From Salsipaludibacter sp038233055 (GTDB taxonomy: Bacteria > Actinomycetota > Nitriliruptoria > Nitriliruptorales > Nitriliruptoraceae): a DNA stretch of 22,198 bases. The notes below the pieces were generated by a model. It searched no databases and was not told where the DNA came from. It worked only from the letters and a program-made list of their open reading frames with translations. The DNA is taken from the NCBI GenBank assembly GCA_038233055.1, contig JBBSMS010000048.1:1-22198 (forward strand), read 5' to 3'. This document shows positions 14,464-22,126 of the stretch, piece by piece; the stretch's first letter is position 1, and the number at the start of each line of letters is the position of its first letter. A program made the position numbers and the translations under genes.

Positions 14464-15473
14464 CAGCGGCCCCGCCGGGATCGACGCCCGCGGCGGCGAC
14501 CCGTCGGGGCGGCGTCGTCGGCGTCGAGCCGCGCCGCTCCCCTGCCGTTGGTGGGGTCGGTCAGGCGCAGGAACACGTCCTCGAGACCGCGGCGATCGGC
14601 GTTGAGGCTGGTCATCGTCACGTCGAGGTCGGCCAGCGCCGACGACAGGGCGACCAGCAGGGCCGGGCTCGACGGGACCGGCAGGCGGTGGGAGCGACGA
14701 CCCCGGCGCTCGACCGCGACACCCAGTCGCGCCGACAGGTCGACGCGATCCACCTCCACGTCGGTGGTGAACACCACGTCGTCGGCCCGGACCAGGTCGT
14801 CGGGTGTCCCGGCGGCCACGACCCGGCCGTGGTCGATGATGACCACGTCGTCGGCCAGTTCCTCGGCCTCGTCCAGCAGGTGGGTGGTCAGCACGACCGT
14901 CACGCCGTCGGCCTGCAGCCCGCGGACCAGGTGCCACGTGGCCCGGCGCGCGGCCGGGTCCAGGCCGGCCGTGGGCTCGTCCAGGAACGCCACCTCGGGC
15001 CGGCCGACCAGGGCAAGGGCCAACGACAGGCGTTGCTGTTGGCCGCCCGACAGGTCGCGGAACCGCGTCGCCAGCGAATCGGACAGGCCGACCCGGTCGA
15101 GCAGGTCGTCGACGTCGCGCGCATCCGTGAACATCGCCGCCTGCAGCGCCAGCACCTCGCGGGGCCTGGCTTGGGGGTAGACGCCCTGCTCCTGCAGCAT
15201 CACGCCCAGCCGGGGCCGCAGTCGCCGGCCGTCGACCAGCGGGTCCAGTCCGAGCACGCGAACCGTCCCTGCGTCGGGTCCGCGCAACCCGACGCAGGTC
15301 TCGACCGTCGTGGTCTTGCCCGCGCCGTTGGGGCCCAGCAGCGCCAGCGTGCGGCCGGCGCCGACGGCCAGGTCGAGCCCGGCGACCGCCGTGTGTGCGC
15401 CGTAGCGCATGACCAGCCCGGTGACCTCGATGGCCATGTCCGGCCGGGTCGATGGGTCGGCGACAGCGGACAC
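14463..15473 (-). CDS. ABC transporter ATP-binding protein
   Basis: The 336-residue nucleotide-binding subunit powers the adjacent permease. Walker A is GPNGAGKTT (47-55), the Q-loop is Gln94, the signature is LSGGQQQR (141-148), Walker B is VAFLDEP (161-167) and the switch His198 is in TTHLLDEAEEL. A C-terminal domain (about 225-310), including NADRRGLEDVFLRLT, is of the DrrA/CcmA-like ABC-2 exporter type, followed by an Arg-rich tail. The start GTG 15473 has GAGG about 8 nt upstream. An in-frame ATG at codon 13 is an alternative. Its promoter appears to share a symmetric -10 with the divergent permease gene at 15542. Confidence 0.93.
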   Translation of the reverse strand: MSAVADPSTRPDMAIEVTGLVMRYGAHTAVAGLDLAVGAGRTLALLGPNGAGKTTTVETCVGLRGPDAGTVRVLGLDPLVDGRRLRPRLGVMLQEQGVYPQARPREVLALQAAMFTDARDVDDLLDRVGLSDSLATRFRDLSGGQQQRLSLALALVGRPEVAFLDEPTAGLDPAARRATWHLVRGLQADGVTVVLTTHLLDEAEELADDVVIIDHGRVVAAGTPDDLVRADDVVFTTDVEVDRVDLSARLGVAVERRGRRSHRLPVPSSPALLVALSSALADLDVTMTSLNADRRGLEDVFLRLTDPTNGRGAARLDADDAAPTGRRRGRRSRRGR

Positions 15474-15529
15474 GCAACACCTCGACGCGGACGTTCCGGA
15501 CGGACGCCACCGCGAACCGGTGGCAGGCC

Positions 15530-15536
15530 TAGACTA
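15530..15536. promoter_or_regulatory. Symmetric bidirectional -10 element (TAGACTA)
   Basis: The plus strand reads TAGACT (15530-15535), ending 6 nt before the ATG at 15542. The minus strand reads TAGTCT across 15536-15531, about 58 nt before the ABC ATPase GTG. One 7-bp near-palindrome could thus serve as -10 for both divergent genes. Confidence 0.5.
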
Positions 15537-15541
15537 CGCCC

Positions 15542-16762
15542 ATGCCGATCACCAGCGACACCAGCGACACCAGTGACCACGGGGACCAGGGGCAGCGATC
15601 CGACGATGCCGCACGACTGGGCGACGCCGTAGCCCAGCGCATCGCGACGATCGGGCGGGACCGGCGGTTGCAGCCGCGACTCGCCCTGACACTGGCCGTG
15701 GGCGTCGCTGGCGGGTTCCTGCTGGCCTCGTTGGCCGGAGCCATCATCAGTCGGGTCCGCGGGTTGCTGATCAGCCTGGCGGTCGCGCTGTTCATCTCGT
15801 TCGCGCTCGAGCCCGCCGTGAAGTGGATGCACGATCGCGGCATGTCACGCGGCGCCGCGACCGGACTGTTGTTCGCCCTCACCACCATCGGGTTCGTCGG
15901 CTTCTTCGCGGCGATGGTGCCGTTGATCGTCGACCAGGTCACGACCCTGGTGGAGACCGCGCCGCAACTGCTGCGCAACCTCAGCCGCCAGGCCCAGTCG
16001 CTGCCGGGTGACCTGGGCGAACGGGTGCCGGAGTGGATCGACGGCCTGCAGCAGGACCTGCCGAGCCGCCTGCCCGCGATGGCCGGGTCGGCTGGACGGG
16101 GCGCGCTGAACCTCGGCGCGTCGGTCGTCGGGTCGTTGTTCAACATCCTGACGATCGCCCTGGTCGCGTTCTACCTCGCCGCAGACGGGCCGAAGCTTCG
16201 CCGGGTGGTGTCGTCGAACATGCAGCCGTCGTCGCAACGCGAGTTCCTGGAGATCTGGGAGATCGCGGTCGACAAGACCGGCGGTTACCTCTACTCCCGG
16301 GTCCTGACCGCGATCGTGTCGGCGGTGTTCCACACGATCGTGTTCTGGCTGCTGGGACTGGACTACGCCATCGCCCTGGGCATCTGGGTGGGCGTGGTCT
16401 CCAGCGTGGTTCCGGTGGTCGGGACCTACCTGTCCGGGGTCCTGCCGGTCGCGATCGCGCTGGCGTCGTCGGTCGGCGACGCCGCATGGGTGGTGGGTGC
16501 CGTCGTCGCCTACCAGCAGGTCGAGAACTACCTGATCGCCCCACGGATCACCGCCCACACGGTGTCGCTCCACCCGGCCGTGGCCTTCATCGCGGTCCTC
16601 GCGGGCGCGTCGTTGCTGGGTGCCTTCGGGGCCTTGCTGGCGATCCCGGCCGCGGCGATCGTCAGCGCGCTGTGGTCGGCCCGTCGCGAACGCCACGACG
16701 TCGTCGACCACGACCTGGTCGGCCCGCAGGTGATCGCCCCGTGGCTCCAGCGCCGGACCTGA
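15542..16762 (+). CDS. AI-2E/PerM family transporter
   Basis: The 406-residue membrane protein belongs to the AI-2E (YhhQ/TqsA/PerM-like) transporter family. A polar 40-residue tail is followed by paired helices (about 48-95 with FALEPAVKWM), then a long soluble amphipathic segment (about 120-195). The conserved C-terminal helices contain LLGLDYAIALGIWVGVVSSV, PVVGTYLSG and QQVENYLIAPRI, the last being diagnostic. Members export autoinducer-2 or act in ion/proton antiport; the substrate here is unknown. The leaderless start fits TAGACT 6 nt upstream. prmA follows after 67 nt on the same strand and may be co-transcribed. The first 15 residues hold a TSD tripeptide repeat. Confidence 0.9.
   Translation: MPITSDTSDTSDHGDQGQRSDDAARLGDAVAQRIATIGRDRRLQPRLALTLAVGVAGGFLLASLAGAIISRVRGLLISLAVALFISFALEPAVKWMHDRGMSRGAATGLLFALTTIGFVGFFAAMVPLIVDQVTTLVETAPQLLRNLSRQAQSLPGDLGERVPEWIDGLQQDLPSRLPAMAGSAGRGALNLGASVVGSLFNILTIALVAFYLAADGPKLRRVVSSNMQPSSQREFLEIWEIAVDKTGGYLYSRVLTAIVSAVFHTIVFWLLGLDYAIALGIWVGVVSSVVPVVGTYLSGVLPVAIALASSVGDAAWVVGAVVAYQQVENYLIAPRITAHTVSLHPAVAFIAVLAGASLLGAFGALLAIPAAAIVSALWSARRERHDVVDHDLVGPQVIAPWLQRRT
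15551..15577 (+). repeat. 9-bp tandem repeat, three copies
   Basis: Three 9-bp units (ACCAGCGAC, one mismatch in the third) encode TSDTSDTSD at the very N-terminus of the AI-2E family protein, outside its conserved domain. Confidence 0.8.
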
Positions 16763-16829
16763 GCACGCCCCGGCCCACCGACGTGGACCGCCATCGACCA
16801 CGACGCCGACCAGGATCCCCGAGGACCCC

Positions 16830-17768
16830 GTGACCACCGAGCCCGCAGCAGCCGAGTCGTCGTCCGCGCCGAATCGCTGCGTCCACGCACCGTCAGAACA
16901 CGACGCCCCGCACGCCCCCGACGTGGCCGGCCACTGGGTGGCGACCGTGGCGGTCCCGCCCGGGGAGGACGGCGAGGTCGTGGCCGCGCACCTGTGGCAG
17001 GCCGGCGCGCTGGGCCTGCGTGACCGTGGCCGCGAACTGGACGCGTGGTTCGACCATGGCCCGGACGGGTCCGAGCCCACCGCCGAGGCGGTGCCGGGAA
17101 TCGCCACCGACGTGGCCTGGCGGTTCGAACCGACCGTCGACCACCTCCAGGCGTGGCGCCGCAGCGCCACGCCGGTCGCCGCCGGCCGGATCGACATCGT
17201 CCCCCACCACCGTGCCGAGGTCCACGTCACCGCTCCCGGGCGACACCGGATCCTGCTCGACCCGGGCCAGGCGTTCGGCTCCGGCCACCACGCGACCACC
17301 GCCGGATGCCTGGACGCGATGGCCGAGGTGGACCTGGTCGGACGTTCCGTGTTGGACGTCGGGACCGGGACGGGCGTGTTGGCGATGGCCGCGGTCCTGC
17401 AGGGTGGCGACCCGGTCGTCGGCGTCGACACCGATCCGGAGGCGGTCGCGGTCGCCGATCGCAACGCCGCGGACAACGACCTCCACCTCGACCTGCGGGT
17501 CGGGTCCGTCACCGACGCGGCCGGGCCGTGGGACGTGGTACTGGCCAACCTGTTGACCCACACGCTGGTCGCCCTGGCCGACGACCTGTACGCCGCGACC
17601 GCCCCCGGCGGCCTGCTGATCGCGAGCGGCGTCGGCACAGCTCGCGCGGCCACCGTGGTCGACGCCCTGTCCGCTGCCGGCTTCGTCGAGGTTGAGGTCC
17701 GACCGCACGGCGACTGGGTCGTGCTGGTGGCCCACCGCCCCCGCGACGGCACCGACGACGTTGGGTGA
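16830..17768 (+). CDS. prmA: Ribosomal protein L11 methyltransferase (PrmA) family
   Basis: The 312-residue SAM-dependent methyltransferase has the PrmA-specific motif DPGQAFGSGHHATT (144-157). The SAM-binding loop is DVGTGTG (176-182), the acidic loop VGVDTD (197-202), and ANLLTHTL (239-246) is the NPPF-like catalytic region. PrmA trimethylates ribosomal protein L11. The length is close to the usual 290-315. The N-terminal substrate-recognition domain (about 35-125) is diverged, so another protein substrate cannot be excluded. The start GTG 16830 has GAGGA a few nt upstream. It follows the AI-2E gene with a 67-nt gap and precedes an RNA methyltransferase, forming a translation-modification neighbourhood. 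It is not next to dnaJ or rsmE, its usual neighbours. Confidence 0.9.
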   Translation: MTTEPAAAESSSAPNRCVHAPSEHDAPHAPDVAGHWVATVAVPPGEDGEVVAAHLWQAGALGLRDRGRELDAWFDHGPDGSEPTAEAVPGIATDVAWRFEPTVDHLQAWRRSATPVAAGRIDIVPHHRAEVHVTAPGRHRILLDPGQAFGSGHHATTAGCLDAMAEVDLVGRSVLDVGTGTGVLAMAAVLQGGDPVVGVDTDPEAVAVADRNAADNDLHLDLRVGSVTDAAGPWDVVLANLLTHTLVALADDLYAATAPGGLLIASGVGTARAATVVDALSAAGFVEVEVRPHGDWVVLVAHRPRDGTDDVG

Positions 17769-17838
17769 GGCACGACTCGCCTGTGCCGACCCACGGACGG
17801 ACACCGTTCTTCCGCTTGCCGGCCGCACCGTCCGACAC

Positions 17839-17882
17839 ACTGGACGCACGATCCGTCGTCGACGGCGGATCGTGCGTCCAGT
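17839..17882. terminator. 17-bp perfect inverted repeat between prmA and the RNA methyltransferase
   Basis: Arms 17839-17855 and 17866-17882 are perfect reverse complements around a 10-nt loop. The hairpin lies 70 nt after the prmA stop and 24 nt before the next ATG (17907). It has no U-run. It could be a terminator for prmA, a 5' leader structure of the next gene, or an operator. Confidence 0.55.
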
Positions 17883-17906
17883 CCCGCCACTTGTGAAGGA
17901 CCCGAC

Positions 17907-19163
17907 ATGAGTCGCCTGCCCACCCATCCGCTGGAAGCGGTGGTCGACGGCTTCACGCATGGCGGCGAAGGCGTCGCCCGCGTCGACGGCAAGGCCGTGT
18001 TCGTGCCGGGGGCGTTGCCGGGCGAGTCGATCCGCTTCCAGGTCGACGACGACCGCAAGCGCTGGGCCCGAGGGCGCCTGCTGGAGGTGCTCGAACCGGC
18101 CGCCGACCGGGTCGAGCCCCCCTGTCCGCACGCTGACACCTGCGGTGGCTGCGACCTCCAGCACGTGTCCCCCAGCGGCCAACTGGCCCTCAAGACCCGC
18201 GTCGTCACCGAGCAACTCGAGCGGCTGGGCCGGCTGGAGGACCCGCCCGTGCACGATGCCGTCGCGGTCGGACCGGCGCTGGGCTACCGCACCGTGGCGC
18301 GCCTGCACGCGGCCGACGACGGTCGGTTGGGCTTCCACCGGGCCGCCACCACCGACGTCGTCCCGATCGCCGTGTGCCCGGTGCTGAGTGATGGGGCGCA
18401 GGCGGTCCGCGCGGCCGTGGGGGACGACACGGGCGCGGCCGACGTGACCGTTCGTGCGACCTCGACCGGGGACCGGGCGGCAGTTCTGCGGCCCGGACCG
18501 GGCCCGCTCCACCTGCCCACGATCGACGAGGTCGGCGGCGCGCCACTGGGCCTGCAGTTCGAACAGCCCGACGGCTCCACCGTCACGGCGCGTGGCGACG
18601 GCACCGTCACCGAACGGGTCGCGGGACTGGACTTCACCGCGGACGTCGACGGGTTCTTCCAGACCACGACGTCGGGGGCCGAGGCGCTGGTCGCGGCCGT
18701 GCTCGACGTCCTGGGTGATGTCGACGGGCTGATCGCGTGGGACCTCTATGCCGGGGTCGGGTTGTTCAGCCTGCCCTTGGCGCGGGCCGGAGCGCGGGTC
18801 ACCGCCGTCGAGGGCATCGATCGTGCCGTGGACCACCTGGACGCGAACGCCGAGCGCGCCGGACTGGCCGAGCGGGTCGAGGCGGCCGCGATGGACGTGG
18901 CCGAGTTCGTGCGACGTGACCACGACGCCCCACCAGACGTGGTGGTGCTGGACCCGCCACGCACCGGCGCCGGGACCGACGTCATCGCCGACCTGGCCGG
19001 GCACGCCCCGGGCGACGTGGTCTACGTGGCCTGCGACCCCGCGGCCCTGGCCCGCGACGCCCGCGAACTTGCTGAGCACGGCTACAGGTTGCGCTCGGCC
19101 CAGCCGTTCGACCTGTTCCCCATGACCCACCACGTCGAGGTCGTCGCGCATTTCCGCCCCTGA
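17907..19163 (+). CDS. TrmA/RlmD-family RNA (uracil-5)-methyltransferase with TRAM domain and Fe-S site
   Basis: The 418-residue enzyme methylates C5 of a uracil in RNA, probably 23S rRNA (RlmD/RlmCD-type) or tRNA. A TRAM RNA-binding domain (about 5-65, DGFTHGGEGVAR) is followed by four cysteines for a 4Fe-4S cluster: Cys73, Cys79 and Cys82 (CPHADTCGGC) and Cys157. Then come FFQTTT (250-255), SAM loop DLYAGVG (279-285), DPPRTG (349-354) and catalytic nucleophile Cys376 in VACDPAALARD. The catalytic Glu is probably Glu411 (THHVEVV). The nucleophile motif reads CDP instead of the usual CNP. ATG 17907 has AAGGA 6 nt upstream. It follows prmA and a large hairpin, and converges on the serpin gene with a 23-nt gap. 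Confidence 0.92.
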   Translation: MSRLPTHPLEAVVDGFTHGGEGVARVDGKAVFVPGALPGESIRFQVDDDRKRWARGRLLEVLEPAADRVEPPCPHADTCGGCDLQHVSPSGQLALKTRVVTEQLERLGRLEDPPVHDAVAVGPALGYRTVARLHAADDGRLGFHRAATTDVVPIAVCPVLSDGAQAVRAAVGDDTGAADVTVRATSTGDRAAVLRPGPGPLHLPTIDEVGGAPLGLQFEQPDGSTVTARGDGTVTERVAGLDFTADVDGFFQTTTSGAEALVAAVLDVLGDVDGLIAWDLYAGVGLFSLPLARAGARVTAVEGIDRAVDHLDANAERAGLAERVEAAAMDVAEFVRRDHDAPPDVVVLDPPRTGAGTDVIADLAGHAPGDVVYVACDPAALARDARELAEHGYRLRSAQPFDLFPMTHHVEVVAHFRP

Positions 19164-19186
19164 GCAACGAACCCGCGTCGGGCGCG

Positions 19187-20476
19187 TCAGGCGGCCGGGT
19201 CCATGACGCGGCCCACAAACAGCACGGCCCCGGTCGGTCGGTGCCGGACCAGGTAGAGGAACGGTCGGTCGGCCCGCACGGTCGCGTCGGGTTCGTGCCC
19301 ACCGCTCGCCTCGAACTCCAGGATCGTCGCCGCCGACGCCACGGTGCCGTCCTCGTCCACGCTGATGTCGGCGGCATGGAGGCCGGACTCGAGTGTGATG
19401 CCCGGAGCGATGCCGTCCCAGGTGCCCGTCGGGCCGAAGACGTCGTCCACGCCCATCGAGTCGAAGGCCGCGCGGAGGTCGACCGTGCCGTCCGACTCGA
19501 ACCGCGGCAACCACAACTCGACCGCCCCGGTCGTGGCGGCGGCGTCGATCTCGGCGACGAGGTCGACCGACAGGGACGTCTCGACCTGGTCGTAGTTGCC
19601 CTCGGTGGGGACGATCACGAGCATCGACAGGTCGCCGTCGTAGGGCACCTCGGTGGCCGCGTACTCCTCGGCCACCACCGCCGGCCCGGTCAACTCGAGT
19701 TCGTGCATCAGCGGGACGGTCACGGTCGAGCCGTCCAGCCGGGTGAAGGGGGCGTTCTCGGTCGGGTACTTGCCGAACGGCTGGGCCCAGTCGGCCTCCA
19801 GGTACAGCGCGTTGACCAGCATCATCACGGAGGAGGCATTGACCATGCCCTCGGGGACCAGTTCCGGGATCCGCTGTTCGGTCTGGTCGGCCACCCAGTC
19901 GTTGATCCGCGCCCGTGACGCCTCGGGGTCGTCCCGCAGCGGCAACGGCTCGATCCCGGTCCCGAACCATCGGCCCAGTTCCTGGTCGTAGCCGGGCACG
20001 GTCTCGAAGGAGGTGTCGGGGAACTGGCGGTTGGCGACCCGGACCACGGGCCCGCCCGCGTCGACCACCGACTGGTCGAGCGTGTTGAAGGCCGCCCAGC
20101 GGTCCTCACCGTCCACCGGGTAGACGAACAGGTCGGCAAGGGCCTGTTCGGTGTCGCCTGACGCACCGGCATCGGCCATCCCGAAGGCCAGGCCGATCGA
20201 CAGAGGGGACAGCACGACGTCGTCGCTCGAGTCCTCGGCTGCCACGCCGAACAACTGGTAGCCGACCTCGTTCAGCCCCGCGGCCAACGGCTCGACATCG
20301 TCCGAGCCGGGCGGCTCTCGCGGCACGTCGCCCGGCGTCGCGGCCGACAAGGTCGACGACGCCACCGACGGCGCCGACGTGGCGACCGTAATGGCAGTCG
20401 TGGCCGTGCCACAGCCCGCGGTGACGACCGCGAGCACGATGACGGCGATGATCGAGCGACCGGTGCGTGTGTCGAT
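19187..20476 (-). CDS. Secreted lipoprotein serpin (serine protease inhibitor)
   Basis: The protein has the whole serpin fold signature: SSDDVVLSPLSIGLAFGMAD near the N-terminus, NALYLEADWAQPF in the middle, the hinge EDGTVASAAT, and C-terminal RPFLYLVRHRPTGAVLFVGRVMDP. The Ala/Ser-rich hinge with Thr at P14 is of the inhibitory type; counting from P17 puts P1 at or near the Ser of FEAS. An acidic/Ser linker follows a lipobox-like TAGC. The first ATG/GTG in frame is GTG 20437, leaving only five hydrophobic residues before that Cys. Reading back in frame, AUC at 20476 has AAGGGA 6 nt upstream and gives a normal signal peptide (IDTRTGRSIIAVIVLAVVTA). I therefore extend to 20476 (429 residues) while noting that AUC is non-canonical. 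It is divergent from the sigma gene. Confidence 0.88.
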   Translation of the reverse strand: MDTRTGRSIIAVIVLAVVTAGCGTATTAITVATSAPSVASSTLSAATPGDVPREPPGSDDVEPLAAGLNEVGYQLFGVAAEDSSDDVVLSPLSIGLAFGMADAGASGDTEQALADLFVYPVDGEDRWAAFNTLDQSVVDAGGPVVRVANRQFPDTSFETVPGYDQELGRWFGTGIEPLPLRDDPEASRARINDWVADQTEQRIPELVPEGMVNASSVMMLVNALYLEADWAQPFGKYPTENAPFTRLDGSTVTVPLMHELELTGPAVVAEEYAATEVPYDGDLSMLVIVPTEGNYDQVETSLSVDLVAEIDAAATTGAVELWLPRFESDGTVDLRAAFDSMGVDDVFGPTGTWDGIAPGITLESGLHAADISVDEDGTVASAATILEFEASGGHEPDATVRADRPFLYLVRHRPTGAVLFVGRVMDPAA

Positions 20477-20663
20477 GCCCGTTCCCTTCGCGGCGACCCT
20501 CGGCGTGGATCGGGGGTGGGACGCCGCGCGGCCGAAGTCGGTTGCATGCCGAGGCGCCTGCTCCGCCCAATCGAAGCGGGAGTCGGCGCGAGCCCGGCGC
20601 GACCGGTCCTACGCGTGCGATGCTGCTGGTGCGTCGGTAGCGGTACGAGCGAACGGAGTCGAC

Positions 20664-21167
20664 ATCACGCGCGACCGGGAGGAGACCGCCGCGTTCTGCG
20701 CGGCGGAGCACGTCCGCCTGGTCGGGATGCTGAGCCTGCTGGTGGGTGACGTCGACGTGGCGGAGGAACTGGCCCAGGACGTGCTGGCGAAGGTGTGCCA
20801 GCACTGGGCGCGGATCGATGATCCCGGAGCATGGATGCATCGGGTTGCGGTCAACCAGGCGAACTCGTGGTGGCGACGCCACTACGCACGGACCCGGGCG
20901 GTGGCGCGCCACCGAGGCCGGCAGGTCGAACCGAGCGCCCCGGACGCGGCGATGGCGATGGTGGTGCGGCAGGCGGTCGCCGACCTGCCGCTGCGGCAAC
21001 GGACCGCGCTCGTCCACCGCTACTACGCCGGCCGGGACGTCGCCCAGACGGCGACCGCGATGGGGATCACCCCGGGCACGGTCCGAGCCCTGACCCACCA
21101 GGCCATGACCGCGCTGCGCCAGCGCGGCGACCTGACGGACGACCAACGGGAGCGCGCCAATGACTGA
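20664..21167 (+). CDS. ECF sigma factor, SigE-like family
   Basis: The 167-residue product has sigma region 2 (about 10-75: FCAAEHVRLVGMLSLLVGD, DVAEELAQDVLAKV, DPGAWMHRVAVNQANSWWRR). It also has region 4 (about 99-152: LPLRQRTALVHRYYAG, DVAQTATAMGITPGTVRALT helix-turn-helix). This matches the actinobacterial SigE-type ECF group. No ATG or GTG lies at the expected start. AUC 20664 is 5 nt after GGAG and gives I-TRDREETAAF, aligned with the usual MTRD start and usual length. The nearest in-frame GTG is 20505, adding 53 low-complexity residues. The stop overlaps the ATG of the next gene by 8 nt, a typical sigma/anti-sigma arrangement. Confidence 0.88.
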   Translation: MTRDREETAAFCAAEHVRLVGMLSLLVGDVDVAEELAQDVLAKVCQHWARIDDPGAWMHRVAVNQANSWWRRHYARTRAVARHRGRQVEPSAPDAAMAMVVRQAVADLPLRQRTALVHRYYAGRDVAQTATAMGITPGTVRALTHQAMTALRQRGDLTDDQRERAND

Positions 21168-21982
21168 CCCGACCCGGCTCGACGACCCGGTCCGACTGCT
21201 GGAGCGTGCGACCCGACCACGTCCGTGACCTCGACTACCACGGGCTCGTTGGGCGCCGTCGCCGCCGACGTCGGCTGCAGGTCCGCGCCGGGATCACTGC
21301 CGTCCTGGCCGTCGCCGTCCTCGCGGTGGTGTGGGTCGGCCGCCTCGCCACGCCCGACCGGGTCGACGTCCTGTCCATCCGCCTGGACGACCTGCCCGGG
21401 CCCGACGCGCCCGGCTGGCCGATCGAGGTGTTCCATCGAATCGAGTCGCGCGGGACCCCGGCGCTCACCGGACCGTTGGACCAGTACACCACCCGGTTCG
21501 AGGCACAGTCGTGGGCGACTTGGACCTATGGCGCCGTCGGCTCGGCCGTGATGGACGGATCGACGATCCCGGCCGAGGAGTCCGCCACCTGCAGTGCACG
21601 GATCGAGGGACGACCGGCGTCCTGTGACGGCGAGGTGGAGCCGGACCCGGACCCAGACCAGGTCGGACCCATGGGACCGTCCGGGCTGGTGCGCCCACTG
21701 GCGGGCGTGGTCCCGGACTCGGTCGACTACCACCGGTCGACGTTCGCGATGGCCGACGGCAGCACCCGGGCGGTCATCGAGGCCGCGAAGACAGTGGTGT
21801 ACGAACACTGCGCACAGACCGGCTACGACTGCACCGACCCCGACGCACGGTCGGTCGAGACCACCCGGATCGTCGCCGACGAGGCCACGTGGGTCCCGCT
21901 GGTGTACGACGTGGACGTGGACGGCATCCCCGTGATCCGCCTCCGCGCCACCGCGATCGACGGCGTCGACGTCCGCGACTGA
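21160..21982 (+). CDS. Anti-sigma-like membrane protein, apparent frameshift near the 5' end
   Basis: ATG 21160 overlaps the sigma stop and has GGGAG 7 nt upstream, the expected coupled start. That frame (MTDPTRLDDPVRLLERAT) stops at 21226-21228 after 22 codons. The +1 frame continues from about 21206 to 21982. It encodes RPDHVRDLDYHGLVGRRRRR, one transmembrane helix (AVLAVAVLAVVWVG) and an extracytoplasmic domain of about 210 residues with four Cys. Joined, the two give the usual type II membrane protein found after SigE-type sigma genes, so one extra base lies somewhere in 21205-21228. The alternative GTG start at 21206 has GGAG only one base away, which is poor spacing. No zinc-binding HxxxCxxC motif is present. 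It probably controls the sigma factor, but this is inferred from position and topology. Confidence 0.65.
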
Positions 21983-22069
21983 TCGTGGCCAGACGTCGAG
22001 TGATGCGACGGTCCCCACCGGGCGGGTATCACCTCGGGTACCCCGTTCCTCGGGTCACCGGAGGTCCAC

Positions 22070-22093
22070 GCCGGACGGTGGCCGTCGTCCGGC
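22070..22093 (+). other. Hairpin between the membrane protein gene and the last ORF
   Basis: Eight-bp perfect arms (22070-22077 and 22086-22093) enclose an 8-nt loop, about 88 nt after the upstream stop and 33 nt before ATG 22127. There is no U-run, so it could be a terminator or a leader structure. A CTCGGGT direct repeat also lies just upstream, near 22034-22057. Confidence 0.3.
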
Positions 22094-22126
22094 ACGGCGA
22101 CACGTCAGGGACGGAACGGAAACGTC

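Noticed and set aside
16893..19970. 1025-codon open frame on the minus strand
   Set aside because: Antisense to prmA and the RNA methyltransferase and out of frame with the serpin; no recognisable domain.
20379..20663. N-terminal extension of the sigma factor from GTG/ATG codons at 20379-20505
   Set aside because: The extra residues are low-complexity, have no family match and overlap the serpin signal region; GGAG immediately before 20664 gives the family-typical start.
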